A stretch of 64,000 bases of DNA from Channa striata (lineage: Eukaryota; Chordata; Actinopteri; Anabantiformes; Channidae): assembly GCA_033026295.1 (NCBI GenBank), contig CM065176.1, positions 1,128,501-1,192,500 on the forward strand, in the 5' to 3' direction. The notes below the pieces were generated by a model, which had not been told where the DNA came from, did no database searches, and was given only the letters and a program-made list of their open reading frames with translations. Positions 48,637 to 60,840 of the stretch are shown here, one piece after another. The position numbers and the translations under genes are program-made. Each line of letters opens with the position of its first letter. Position 1 is the stretch's first letter.

Positions 48637-51600
48637 GACTTATAATAATTCAGACCCCTCCGTACTGACTCACGTATAAGTAAGTGCTGTGCACTGTTGT
48701 TTCAATAGTGCAAAACTAAAACGTAAGTGTGCTACACTTACAAACAGATATAGAATATAGATATATATTTCCAGTTCACTTGTTTTTTTCAAGTAAGCTC
48801 AATCTCAGCTGAGTGCGCTGAATGTCTTGGCACATTTCATGCATTTAACACTGTGTTTTGGGTTTTAGGGTTTGAGGTAATTTTATGTCATAACGTTTTT
48901 TAGTTGATGTGCATTTCCATGTTTTGTTTACAGTGAGAACAATCTCAGCACACAGGAAAAATTATAGCCCCCATCCAAAACTGGCAGAGGCATTTCAGCT
49001 TTATCACGATCCACGTCGAACAGCCTTGTCAAAAACATTCGCTCTTCCAGGAGAAACGTGGCTTCAATATGCTCAACGTCAGCAATAGCAAATTGTCCAG
49101 GCTGTAGTCATCATCCCCTCAGACACTTTTCCCCCAAACCTGAGGATGAAGAACCTGTCACAAACCCACAAATTATTACTTGTATAGAGGCTTATTAAAA
49201 AGCCTTTTAATAAGCCTCTATACCATGACAACAAGACACAAGGGGAGGAGGAAAAGGAGAAGGGGCACAGAGCAAGTACAATGTGACCTTCGTCAGCCCA
49301 GAAGCTTCCTGCAAAGCGGCCTGAGACAGAAGAAATGGAAGCTTTCCGTAGACGTTCAAACACAAAGACACTTGTCATCCATGTCTTCTCATCATCACAT
49401 CCAATACTTTTACCGGCTCCTTCACACCAGGACATTTCTCATCTGATCATCATCCTAGAACCTAGAACCACCCATCATGTTGTCTTCTTTCACTGTCCAT
49501 GCTGCTGCTTTAGCTGCAGGTTTTTCGTTGCCTGCTCCCGAAGATAACACAAAAGCCTGAAAGAAAACTGCCTTTCTTTTAATGAATTCTGCTCCGTGAA
49601 GAACGATCATAGGTCCCAACAGACAACTTTGGACAGTTGCGGTTGGTTACATCTGACCACGGTGAAACGTTATCGCAAACTGGAATAACACTGTTTAACA
49701 ACGTAATGAAAGGACATATCAGTAAGGACAAAGAGTTTGACATTTACCCAAAGCGCATGGCATAAAGGGGGGGGGGTTACGAACACACCATTAGAAAAGG
49801 TGAACAGTCAACCAGGGTTAAGCTGTAACCTTAAAGTGCAAAGGTACTGCACTGTTGTGGATGTTTGGTGTTTGATTAATCTCAGCAGAAACAGTCACTT
49901 TAGAACCTCGATAGCTGTCAAAAGTTGTCCTTGGCTTAAAAATATGTCAAACACCCCGTAATTTTATGATCAGACCTGCATATAAAAACACAGTGCAGGT
50001 TTTCTTCCATCTTCTTCATTCTGATTCTCACTTCCTGTTTTCCATCTGAATTTAGTTGCAGTAAGTCCATGTTGGTAGGTCCTACCATGCTGGTAGCTGT
50101 TGAAGGAATCATGCTCATCTCCACAAGGACAGGATGGTTGCCAAACTGCTGATAGCTATGTCACATTTCGTAGTTAAATATAAAGACTTTGATGGTGAGA
50201 TGGTGACACTTTCCATTTGGCTGCGCCGGTTTATGAGGCAGGTGCAGGCAGCTGAGTTCAGGCTGATCTGATGAGAAACGATGGGTGACTGCTTAAGCGA
50301 CGTGGCGCTAGCTGTGCTGGTTGAGCATGTCACGTAGAGCAAAGAGCAGGCCATCATCACGACCTGTGTGAATACATGGGTCTATTTATTTCCTCCATGA
50401 TTCAGATATTTAAACAGAATATTGTATTTGAATTCAAACAATCAGCATGTGCATGATTCGTTACGCTTCATCTTTACTACAGTAATAAACCACAAACTAA
50501 GCTGGATGTGAAGAAATGAAAGAATTTAAATGTATTTCTCAAAATGATTTGATTTTAATGCATTAGTTCATACACTCAAATATTTATGTTGGATCTATTT
50601 GAGAGACGTAGAAAGTACAATTACCTGGTAAATGGTGCTGCACAGTGTTTGCTACTGAAGCTCAGTGCAGGTGAACCTGCTGTGTGACTGTTTGAGCGAC
50701 ACATTGCAATATGACAAAAGAGACCCAACCTTGAAGACGCTCTGAGGATTAAATCACACAGATATGAACCTGTTGCTTATGACAGTAAAAGTGGTGGAGA
50801 GCTGGTCGAGCCAGGAGGAGGCCAAATATCCAGCTTATGTGCAACAAAATGTTCTCCAAAGCACCTCAGGTTTCCTCTGCTCTTTATGTTGGTTAAGGAC
50901 CACTTCACGTTTCTTACTGAAAGTTTTACAAAACCTTGTGAGCAGCTCTGCAGTTGCTGTATGTCATCGGCACGTGTTTCTTGATTTATGAATCTCCGGC
51001 TCCGACTTTACCATCTTTCCAAAAAATATTAACATGATGAACCTTTTCACTTATTTGTCGATCTTTACTGTTTATTCTGTTCAGGGTCACACAGGTCTGG
51101 AACCTGGGGTAGAGACGCACACACACAGACAGAAAAACATTCACACCAATTATTATTAAGGTGCACGTCTTTAGACTGGTCCCATGCAAACTGCACGCAG
51201 AAAGGCCACAGTCGGCCAACCTGCCGCCTGCTGGCTAAACTCCTGGTTGATGTTAATGTGATGTGGCTAACTGCTAACAAGCAACGAGTGCAAACACAAG
51301 CATTGTATCAGGGGGCTAATGTGTCTGAGGAAAGATGACTTGAACACAGGGACAATGCACAAGTTCGAAGCTGTTCTAGTTTATTCCGAGGTGAGACCGT
51401 CATCTGATCAGGGTTAGGGTTAGGCTAACGCTAACGCAGGTCTAAGCCAGGTGTAGATGAGTTAATAGATGAATGTGGATAATAATATGAACTTGATGAT
51501 GCCATGGAATTGTCCTGAGAACAGTAAATGCTATTGTCTCCTCATTTGTCCTGTTGAGCAGGACATTTCTGTCCAGCTGTTTGTCCTGCCGGGACAGGGC

Positions 51601-52860
51601 CCACCACGCATGGTGCAGGCGGTGCACCTGGAGTGCAGACTCACACTTTGGTCAGCACAGGCGTGTGATCACCGATCCTTGGAGGCTCGAGCAGATGGCA
51701 AATTTGACTACGCACAGATAAGCGTATTGTTAGGCCTGAAGATCCAGATGCACTCTCCTCATTAAAAACCCGACAGACGGGTACATGCTTCCTTCTTTTA
51801 CAGTTATTGAAGATTTTTTACCGAGGCCTGCAAAATGAGAGTGAAGTGGCTGGTAGTCATGGCATTAAGGCAGCGTAAAGCAATAATAGCTCTTGGTCTA
51901 AAGCTATCAGGCACCCTGATGACTCCAAATGGAAATGATTGAATACTTCCCCACTGTTCCTCCATTCCAGACTTAATGAAAAGGGGCTTTTTATCTTAGT
52001 AAGGCTCCATCTCGGCTCTTCTCTCTCATCTCCTGCTCTCCACTCATCCAGGCTGATTAGGGCTACAGTATGTGGGCAGGTTTAGCATATGGCCTGTCTA
52101 CTGTTGGTGAAGAAATTGTCGACAGCAGATAGTTGTCATGATTGTTTCCTGATTAATCTCTTTTCAATGGAAGTAGGCAAAAGGAAATGGGGAAAAAAAT
52201 CGGTGAGGAGCTCCATCATTGCCAGATAAAGGCCATGAATGAGAAATGCCTTTTCACAAACCTCTATCAGACAAATGCTGTGCAGACAGAAATATGTCCC
52301 ATATTTAAATGTGAGGACTGAAGACTCATAGAAAATGTAGAAAATTTAAACCCTGTGTCCAGGGCATTTAAAGTTTATTGTCATGATGCATTTGGTCTTC
52401 AACAGCTGGTGTGATTGAGGCACGTACTGCTGCAGATTAAATCCCTCACACTCAGAGCACCTCTCACTAATTCGGGACTCCCAGCATTCATCCAGGTCTA
52501 CAGATCTTGCCACTGTAGCCACTGCCCAGGACAATGTTTGTTGGATTCACGTGGGCCTGTCATGATGCTTCATGCCGCAGGTGGAACAGACCACTACTGT
52601 AGCCAGTGCAGGGGATTCACGTGGGCCTGGTGTGTGTCCAGTCCTTGCTTGTGATTAAATGTGAGAAATATGGTCTTTGAGGGAAATTGGAATTAAAAAA
52701 ACAGCTCATGATTGATTTTTTCATGGTTTCATTAGCTAAGATTCATATCTATTGTTCAAACATCGTGTGAATATAATCCATTTTCACAGATGCTTGGACT
52801 GGAGCAAAGACACCACGAAGCAGCAGAATCCTTTGTGTGAACTTACAAGTAGTTTCATGA
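48637..52860. other. Intergenic sequence, no gene supported
   Basis: Contains a perfect hairpin at 49182-49223, a G run near 49768, and a diverged duplication around 52510-52630 in which a 'TGTAGCCA(C/G)TGC...GGATTCACGTGGGCCTG' phrase occurs twice. All reading frames are short and show no family similarity. No RNA gene was recognised. Confidence 0.6.
49182..49223. repeat. Perfect hairpin, 19-bp stem and 4-base loop
   Basis: Left arm GTATAGAGGCTTATTAAAA (49182-49200), loop AGCC, right arm its exact complement (49205-49223). AT-rich, so more likely a cruciform-type palindrome or mini-transposon relic than a microRNA precursor, whose stems are longer and imperfect. Confidence 0.9.
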
Positions 52861-53182
52861 AAAAGACACAAAGCAGCATCGTAGCGTTTCAGTATCATTC
52901 CAGAAAACATCATGTGACCCTGACATGTCTGTTAAATGTTCAGCATCGTAAGACCTACGAGGGAAATCTGGTTCACAAAAAGCAGCAATCACAACACACA
53001 GCATAAAGATAATGTTGTTATTCTGTTTTCTAGTTTTACTAGAAGACGGGCCACACGCAGTTTGGCAGATTCCTGCCCAAGGTAACAATGGGACCTTTAA
53101 CCTGTCTCCCAGAGGAAGGAGCACGGACGCTCTACTTTCCTTAACCATGTCTCTTAAAAACAAGCCTCCTGTGACATGCAAA
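52861..53182 (+). repeat. Copy A of a 0.32-kb inverted repeat pair
   Basis: This segment recurs in reverse complement at 58153-58478 with very high similarity, including an open stretch LLFCFLVLLEDGPHAVWQI. Its outer ends carry AAAGCAGCAT (52870-52879) and its complement (53182-53191), which could be short terminal inverted repeats of a small DNA element. Not recognised as a named family. Confidence 0.85.
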
Positions 53183-53191
53183 TGCTGCTTT

Positions 53192-53294
53192 TTTCTCAAG
53201 GACACATCGACATGTGACCAGAGGAGCCGGGGATCATCCAACAACTGTGGGATTGGTGGATGACCGCGCTACCAACTAAGCCACAGTCGCCCCC
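53192..53294 (-). mobile_element. SINE head fragment, minus strand
   Basis: Read on the minus strand: GGCGACTGTGGCTTAGTTGG (A-box-like), GCGCGGTCATCCACCAATCC, a degenerate B-box region GTTGGATGATCCCCGGC, then CTCTGGTCACATGTCGATGT and GTCCTTGAG. It stops there. The continuation of the same SINE, starting a few bases later, is found at 58479-58631 in the opposite orientation. Confidence 0.8.
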
Positions 53295-54186
53295 AACGTG
53301 GAGGTGGGACTACACCAAGGATCGGCTTTGGTCCCTTCTTGTTTGCTGTGCTGATGGACAGGTTGACAGATGAGGTCAGATAGAAATCTCCCTGGACAAT
53401 GATGTTTGCAGATGACATTGTGATTTGCAGTGAGAGTAGAGAGCAGGTGGAGGAACAGCTGGAGAGGTGGAGGTTTGCTCTGGAAAGAAGAGGCATGAAA
53501 GTCAGACGTAGCAAGACAGAATACATGTGTGTAAACGAGAGGGAGCCAGGTAGAAGTGTGAGGTTACAGGGGGCTGAGGTGAAGAAGGTGCAGGAGTTTA
53601 AGTACTTGGGGTCATCAGTTCAGTGTGATGGGGAGTGTGGAAAAGAGGTGAAGAGGCGAGTGCAGGCAGGTTGGAATGGGTGGAGGAAAGTGTCAGGAGT
53701 GTTGTGTGACAGAAGAGTGTCAGCAAGACTCAAAGGAAAGGTGTACAAGACTGTGGTGAGACCAGCTCTGCTCTATGGGTTAGAGACAGTAGCAGTGAGA
53801 AAGAGACAAGAGGCAGAGATGGAAGCAGCAGAGATGAAGATGTTGAGGTTCTCCTTAGGAGTGACAAGGTTGGACAGAATAAGGAACGAGCTCATCAGAG
53901 GGACAGCGCACGTTGCCTGTGTTAGCAACAAAGTCAGAGAGGCCAGATTGAGATGGTTTGGACATGTGCAAAGGAGGGATAGTGAATATATTGGTAGAAG
54001 GATGTTGGAGATGGAGCTGCCAGGCAAGAGGGCGAGAGGACGACCAAGGAGGAGATATGTGGATGTTCTGACAGAGGACATGAGGTTAGCTGGTGTCAGA
54101 GAGGAAGATGCCCAGGATAGAGTGAGGTGGAAAAGGATGATTCGCTGTGGCGACCCTGACAGGAAAAGCCCAAAGAGAAGTAGTAA
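53295..54186 (+). pseudogene. 3' half of an RTE-like LINE, plus strand
   Basis: Begins abruptly at VEVGLHQGSA and, after a frame break near 53360, continues from the catalytic MMFADDIVICSES through LERRGMKVRRSKTEYMCVNE, LRWFGHVQRRDSEYIGRRML and GKRARGRPRRRYVDVLTEDM to RWKRMIRCGDPDRKSPKRSS, ending at an AGTAGTAAAA tail. It is very similar to the copy at 47.6-48.6 kb. Its 5' half is not next to it but is found at 58632-60.84 kb on the other strand, broken at the matching codon. Confidence 0.9.
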
Positions 54187-55282
54187 AAGACTGGAGGGAC
54201 CATCCATAGAACCCCCCCAGCCCCATGTTAACAGCAGCTCACGGGGTGCTACATCTACTTCCAAGAGAAATCAGTTATATCTCTTTTCAGTGACTTTGAT
54301 TAAAATGCCACCCAGTGTGAAATTTTGCTTATTAAATGTTGCACATCAAAATGTGTCAGAGGATTAAATCACTCAATGAAAAAAGTTGACGCCAGCTTTT
54401 ACAGCCTCATCTTTTCCTCCGTATCTCGGCTGGAATATCCAGCCTTCTCCCGTGGAGAAGCTCGACACGGCTAAGAGCTAGCAGCTGGTCCCATGTGTTA
54501 ACAATTTTTGCCAACTCAAACTCGAAAAGTTGGCAAAAGATGATAAAACATAGTACAAACTTGATAACGTTTTTTTCTCCTATAATATACACCAAGTATT
54601 TGCTATATTATTTGCTGGAAGCTGTGGCAGCAGATCCAAGGTGCCCAGCGCCGTAGATGACTTGTGATTGTTCGGCCCTTTCTTCTTTTCCAACTCATGG
54701 CTGTAAATGAGTGAATGGACGTACTGGAGCAGAACGTGGTCGGCTGTGTGTTTTCAGCGCTCAGCATCAGCAGATGTGTGGCGAGAAAGTTGGAGTCTGT
54801 TTCATTCTTCATCGTAATGATTTGGCTCGTTCCGCCTGCCCACTCTGGATTTCTTTTTCATTTTATCAGTCCAGCTCTCACCTGCTGCTGTGTCATTTAC
54901 AGCTGCAGATTCAGGACACAACACTTATAAATATTCTCCCTCACACAAGAGCCTCAGAAATATGTAGGAAACCAGCACAAGATTAATAATTTCTTCATCT
55001 TTGTTCAGATCAGTTACAGGACATGATCACTCTAATGAAAGCACCTAATCTTTGATAAACTAGAACAAATTAATGAATCAGTCACATGTTACGGGGAGCC
55101 AAAGGAATCAACAACACATCACCGGATACTGCTCTGATAAATAATAAGACAAATGCTGGTGATTACGTTAATATATTGGAAAAGTGAGTGGACGGTGAAA
55201 GAAAAAAGTATGAATCCCAACACTGAAGCATTAAATGTGGAGATTTTTCGAGGGTTTTGAGTGAAAAATCTTCAGGTGCTTC
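54187..55282. other. Sequence between nested elements, no gene
   Basis: About 1.1 kb without recognised coding or repeat content between the 3' tail of the RTE-like half and the 3' end of the L2-like element. It would lie inside the inferred inversion. Confidence 0.55.
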
Positions 55283-58152
55283 GTCAATTCAATTCAACTT
55301 CAACTTCCTTGAGCAGCCATAGGCAACAGTGGAGAGGAAAATCTCCCTTTAACAGAAGAAACCTCCAGCAGAACCAGACTCAGGCGGGGCGGCCATCTGC
55401 CTTGACCGGTTGGGCTGAGTGGAAAGTGGGGAGAGAAAAGAACAGAGCAACGAAAGCAAAAACAAAACATTGAGCAGGTTAATAGGACCAGTAGCTGCAC
55501 ACTGGAGGACACACAGCGCCAAATCCGGGGACACCTGAAGACAGGGACAGAGAGAGGGAGACAGAGAGGGAGAAAGACGACTACGGGACAAAGAAGACAC
55601 AGAGTTAATGTCATACAGTGGTGACATTATAGATGTGGGCTGAGAGGAGAGAATGAAGAGAAGCGGAAAGTGGCACAGTGCAGAGTCCCCCAGCAGTCTA
55701 AGCCTATAGCAGCATGACTATAACCAACTATAAGCTTTATCAAAGAGGAAGATTTTGAGCCTAGTCTTAAAAATAGAGAGGGTGTCTGATTCCCAAATCT
55801 GGACTGGGAGCTGGTTTCACAGGAGAGGAGCTTGATAGTTAAAGGCTCTGCCTCCCTTTCTATTTTTGGAAATTCTGGGAACCACAAGTAGGCCTGCATT
55901 TTGGGACCGAAGTGGTCTAGTAGGATGATGTGGTACAAGGAGATCTTTTAAGTATGATGGAGCTTGACCGTTTAGAGCTTTATAGGTAAGAAGAAGGGTT
56001 TTATATTCTATTCTACATTTAATTGGAAGCCAATGGAGAGAAGCTAATGAAGGTGAAATATGATCTCTCTTACCAATCCCAGTCAGTAATCTTGCTGCAG
56101 CATTTTGGATTAATTGGAGACTTTTTAGAGAGTTACTGGGGCAGCCTGAAAGTAGAGAATTACAATAGTCCAATCTAGAAGTAACTAATTCATGGACCAA
56201 TTTTTCAGCATCGCTTTGAGACAGGATGCTCCTAATTTTGTCAATGTTCCGTAGGTGAAAGAAGGCTGTTCTAGAGATTTGTTTTATGTGTGAGGTAAAT
56301 GACAAATCCTGGTCAAAAATGACTTCGATATTCCTTGCAGTACTACTGGGGGCCAGAGTTTATTACGTCATCCAGCCCCTTATGTCTTTTAGACATGCTT
56401 GTGGTTTTAGTAATTGATTTGTTTCATCAGGTTTCATAGATAGAAATAACTGCATGTCATGAGTGTTTTCTAATAATGTTTCCAATGGGAGACATATATA
56501 GAGTAAAGCGTATTGGTCCTAACACAGAGCCTTGTGGAATTCCATAACTAACTTTTGTGTATGAGGAAGATTTATCATTAACATCAACAAATTGGAATTT
56601 ATCTGATAGATAAGATTTAAACCAATTTAGTGCAGTTCCTTTAATTCCAATTACATGTTCTATTATCTGTAATAATATTCTGTGATCAATGGTGTCAAAT
56701 GCAGCACTAAGATCTAGCAGAACTAGTATAGAGACAAGTCCGTTATCTGAAGCCAGAAGAAGATCATTGGTGACTTTAATCAGTGCGGTTTCTGTGCTAT
56801 GATGAACTCTAAATCCTGACTGAAATTCTTCAAACAAGTCATTTCTGCACAGGTGGTCACATAATTGCTTTGCAACTACTTTTTCAAGTATTTTAGAAAT
56901 AAAGGGGAGATTGGATATTGGTCTGTAATTGGCTAAGACATCTGCATCCAGACTAGGTTTTTTAAGTAGAGTTTGATTACAGCTACCTTATAGGCCTTTG
57001 GTACATGTCCTGTTTGTAAAGATAGATTAATGATATCTAATATGAATGTGTCTAATAAGGGTGGAGCGTCTTTAAGCAGACTAACTGGAATAGGGTCTGG
57101 CAGACATGTTGTTGGTTTAGATGCCATAATAGTTGAAGTTAACTCAGCAAGGTCTATGGGCACAAAGCAGTCTAAAAGGGACTGAGGACTTACTGATGAT
57201 TCTAATTCTGTTGTATTTGTGGGGAGGGTCTGGTGACTTTTATTTCTAATAGCTATGATTTTGTTTGTGAAGAAGGTCATGAAGTCATTGCTGATAAGCG
57301 TTGAGGGAAAACTAGTCTTAACTGAACTATGGCTCTTAGTCAGCCTGGCCACAGTGCTGAAAAGAAACCGGGGGTTGTTCTTGTTTTCCTCTATTAGTGA
57401 TGAATAATAAGCTGTTCTGGCTTTACGGAGGCTAATTTGTATAAGTATAAACTCTTTTTCCAGGCTAAGCGTGATTCTTGTGAATGAGTGGAACGCCACT
57501 TCCTTTCTAGTCTTCGTGACGCCTGCTTTAACTTGCGGGTTTGCGAGCTATACCATGGAGATCGCCTGTTCAGAATTACTGCCTTCTTTTTTAGAGGGGC
57601 AACACTATCAAGTATGGAACGTAAAGATGCTGCATAATTATCAGTAAGGTAATCAACTTGTGCAGGAGTACAGTTAATGAGGCTACTCTCAGTTATATCG
57701 GTACATGTTGAAGTAAATGATGAAGGGATCATTTCCTTAAATTTGTTCAGTGTTTTCAGATAAACACCTACTGAAGCAAAACTTTCTTCTAGCTGCTGTG
57801 TAGACCATTAAATTAAATTCAAATGTTATTTGAAAATGGTCAGAGAGAACAGAATTATGGGGAAATACTGTTAGTTTATCAATTTCAATGCCGTATGTAA
57901 GGACAAGGTCTAGGGTGTGACTAAAACAATGAGTGGGTTCTTTTACATTTTGAGAGAAACCAATTGAATGTAATAATGAAGTAAATGCCGTGTTGAGGGA
58001 GATACTGTCAGCATCTACATGAATGTTAAAATCGCCCACTGTGACGACTTTATCTGCACTAAGCACTAAGTCGGCTAGAAAATCTGAGAATTCAGTCAAA
58101 AATTCAGAATAAGGGACTGGAGGACGGTCCACAATAACAAATAGAAGTGGAT
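55283..58152 (-). pseudogene. L2-like LINE, nearly complete but disrupted
   Basis: Minus-strand element read in several frames. From its 5' side: end of an endonuclease with VTVGDFNIHVDADS, HTLDLVLTYGIE and LSDHFQITF (58.15-57.74 kb); a spacer with RRSPWYSSQTRKLKQASRRL (57.7-57.4 kb); the N-terminal part of the reverse transcriptase (57.5-56.93 kb); the RT core EEFQSGFRVHHSTETALIKV, then LLDLSAAFDTIDHRIL and GIPQGSVLGP (56.84-56.46 kb); and the C-terminus SHIKQISRTAFFHLRNI ... SRLDYCNSLLSGCP (56.3-55.8 kb). A 3' UTR as at 43.4 kb follows, with about 100 bases deleted. Frame breaks occur near 57.73, 57.45, 56.9 and 56.4 kb. The 5' end is truncated within the endonuclease, directly at inverted-repeat copy B. 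Family: L2 or a close CR1/Rex1-type relative. Confidence 0.85.
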
Positions 58153-58478
58153 TTTGCATGTCACAGGAGGACAGCGTGTTTTTAAGAGAGATGGTTAAGG
58201 AAAGGAGGGCGTCCACGCTCCTTCCTCTGGGAGACAGGTTAAAGGTCCCGTTGTTACCTTGGGGAGAAATCTGCCAAACTGCGTGTGGCCCGTCTTCTAG
58301 TAAAACTAGAAAACAGAATAACAACATTATCTTTATGCTGTGTGTTGTGATTGCTGCTTTTTGTGAACCAGATTTCCCTCGTAGGTCTTACGATGCTGAA
58401 CATTTAACAGACATGTCACGGTCACATGATGTTTTCTGGAATGATAGTGAAACGCTACGATGCTGCTTTGTGTCTTTT
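58153..58478 (-). repeat. Copy B of the 0.32-kb inverted repeat pair
   Basis: Reverse complement of 52861-53182, with a few substitutions and a 4-base length difference. On one side it joins the truncated 5' end of the L2-like LINE; on the other it joins the second half of the SINE. Confidence 0.85.
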
Positions 58479-58631
58479 GTGACCGATCCCCACTTAGTTG
58501 CTTGCGGTGAGCGTCGGCCAGCTGCATAGCAGCTCCCCCATCGGTGTATGAATGTGTGTGTGTGTTTGAGAGTGTGAATGGATAGATAAGAAGCAGTGTA
58601 AAGCAGTTTGCAGACCATTTACCACTTACCA
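58479..58631 (+). mobile_element. SINE tail fragment, plus strand
   Basis: Begins CCCCACTTAGTTGCTTGCGG, then GTGAGCGTCGGCCAGCTGCA and AGCTCCCCCATCGGTGTATG, a short GT run, AGATAAGAAGCAGTGTAAAG and a terminal ACCATTTACCACTTACC tail. It is the 3' part of the SINE whose head is at 53192-53294. The missing middle is only about 14 bases by comparison with the copy at 43.2-43.44 kb. Confidence 0.8.
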
Positions 58632-60840
58632 TAAACTCCTCTGTGTTACCTACGACACATCTCACCCCCGTCATGCTCCTCTCATACATGTCCTGGACTA
58701 CTCTGACGTACTTCTCTAACACTCCCGACAACCTCAATCAGTAACACAGCTCCTCCCTCGGCACCCTGTCATACGCCTTCTCTAAATCCACAAAGACACA
58801 ATGCAGCTCCTTCTGACCATCTCTGTACTTTTCCATCAACAACCTCAAAGCGAAAATGGCATCAGTGGTGTTCTCACGGGGCATGAAACCATACTGCTGC
58901 TCACAAATCTCCACCTCCTTCCTAAGCCTGGCTCCCACTACTCTTTCCCACAGCTTCATTGTGTGGCTCATCAGCTTTATCCCTCTGTAGTTGCTGCAGT
59001 TCTGTGTGTCACCCTTGTTCTTAAAGATCGGCACCAGAACGCTTCTCCTTTATTCCTCAGCCATCTTCTCACTCTCTAAAATCCTGTTAAACAGACCTTG
59101 TCAGAAACTTCACTGCTGTCTCTCCTAGACACTTCCACACCTCCACAGGTACGTCATCAGGACCAACAGCCTTTCCGCTCTTCATCCTTTTTAGAGCCTT
59201 CCTCACCTCATCCTTTCTAATCTCTGCTATTTCCTGCTCCACAACATCCACATCTTCCTCCCTTCTATCCCTGTCATTTTCCTCATTCATCAGCTCCTCA
59301 AAATACTCCTTCCATCTTTTCTGCACAGTCTCCTGGCTTGTTAGCACCTTTCCATCTCTGTCTTTAATCACCCTTATCTGTTGCACATCTTTCCCATCTC
59401 TATCTCTCTGTCTGTCTGTCCTGTACAAGTCCTTCTCTCCTTCCTTCATGTCTAACCTGTCATACAGCTCATCGTAAGCTTTCTGTTTGGCCTTTGCCAC
59501 CTCCCTCTTCACTCTGCGCTGCACTTCCTTGTACTCCTGTCTACTTTCCTCAGTCCTTTCTACATCCCACTTCCTTTTAGCCAACTACTTCCTCTGGATG
59601 CAGTCCTGTACTTCCTCATTCCACCACCAAGTGTCTTTATCTTCTTTCCTCTTTCCAGATGACACACCAAGCACCTTCCTACCTGTTTCCCTGATTACCT
59701 CTGCTGTAGTTTCCCAGTCATCTGGAAGCTCTTCCTGACCGTCCAGAGCCTGTCTCAACTTCTCCCTAAATTCCTTCCAAGTTTCTTCATTCGTTAGCTT
59801 CCACCACTTGGTCTTCTTTTCTGTCTTTCCTCTCTTCTTCTTCCTGACCACCAGAGTCATCTTACACACCACCATGCGGTGCTGTCTGGCTACACTCTCT
59901 CCTACCACCACTTTACAGTCACTAACCTCTCTCAAATGACCTCGTCTACATAGAATGTAGTCCACCTGTGTACTCCTACCTCCACTCTTGTATGTCACTC
60001 TGTGTTCCTCTCTCTTCTGGAAGTAAGTGTTGACTACAGCCATTTCCATCCTCTTAGTAAAGTCCACCACCATCTGTCCTTCTGGATTCCTTTCCTTTAC
60101 ACATCACCTCCTCATCACCTCTGTTCCCCTCACCAACATCCCCATTGAAGTCTGCTCCAACAACTAGTCTCTCTCCTCTAGGGATACTCTCTATGACCTC
60201 ATCAAACGTCTCTTCTAACTCACAGCCAACTTGTGGAGCATACCCACTGACTACGTTCACCATCACCCCTTCGATTTCTAGCTTTAGGCTCATCACCCTG
60301 TCTGAGACTCTTTTTACCTCTAGAACATTGTTCACAAACTCCCCCTTCAGGATCACTCCTACTCCGTTTCTCTTCCTATCCACACCATGGTAGAACAGTT
60401 TGTATCCTCCTCCAATACTATGTGCTTTGCTGCACTTCCACCTCGTCTCCTGCACACACAGTACATCTACCTTCCTTCTCTCCATCATGTCTGCCAGCTC
60501 ACTACCATTCCCTGTCATTGTGCCAACGTTAAGAGTCCCTACTCTCAGGTCGAAGCTCCTGCCTTTCCTCTTCTCTCTCTGACCACGAACCCTTCTGCCT
60601 CCTCTCCTTCTTCGACCAACAGTAGTTTCAACCGTCACCCTGTAGGTTAACAGCACCGGTGGCGGTCATTGTTAACCCGGGCCTCGACCGATCTGCTATG
60701 AAATTGTTATGGATGATTCGCATGGTTGTTTTTGGCAAGTTTTACGCTGGATGCCCTTCCTGACGCAACCCTCTCTATTTATCCGGGCTTGGGACCAGCA
60801 CAGAGGTCACTGGCTTGCAACTCCTGTGGCCCTTCGAGTC
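58632..60840 (-). pseudogene. 5' half of an RTE-like LINE, minus strand
   Basis: From the 5' side: a leader with GGTCCCAAGCCCGGATAAAT and GTTGCGTCAGGAAGGGCATC (60.84-60.66 kb); an APE-type endonuclease with LRVGTLNVGTM, VLCVQETRWK, VNVVSGYAPQ, VGADFNGDVG (60.65-60.05 kb), YKSGGRSTQVDYILC and SVARQHRMVV (60.07-59.6 kb); a charged linker KRKWDVERTEESRQEYKEVQ; and the RT start VRKALKRMKSGKAVGPDDVP, NYRGIKLMSHTMKLWERVV and CVFVDLEKAYDRVPREEL (59.58-58.74 kb). It stops at VVGNTEEF at 58632. Damage seen: a frameshift near 60.07 kb from a short deletion, an in-frame stop near 59584, a frame break near 59.08 kb and a stop near 58.74 kb. It joins in sense to the 3' half at 53295. Confidence 0.9.

Noticed and set aside
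51405..51425. Short telomere-like TTAGGG words
   Set aside because: Only about two units; too short to be an interstitial telomere.
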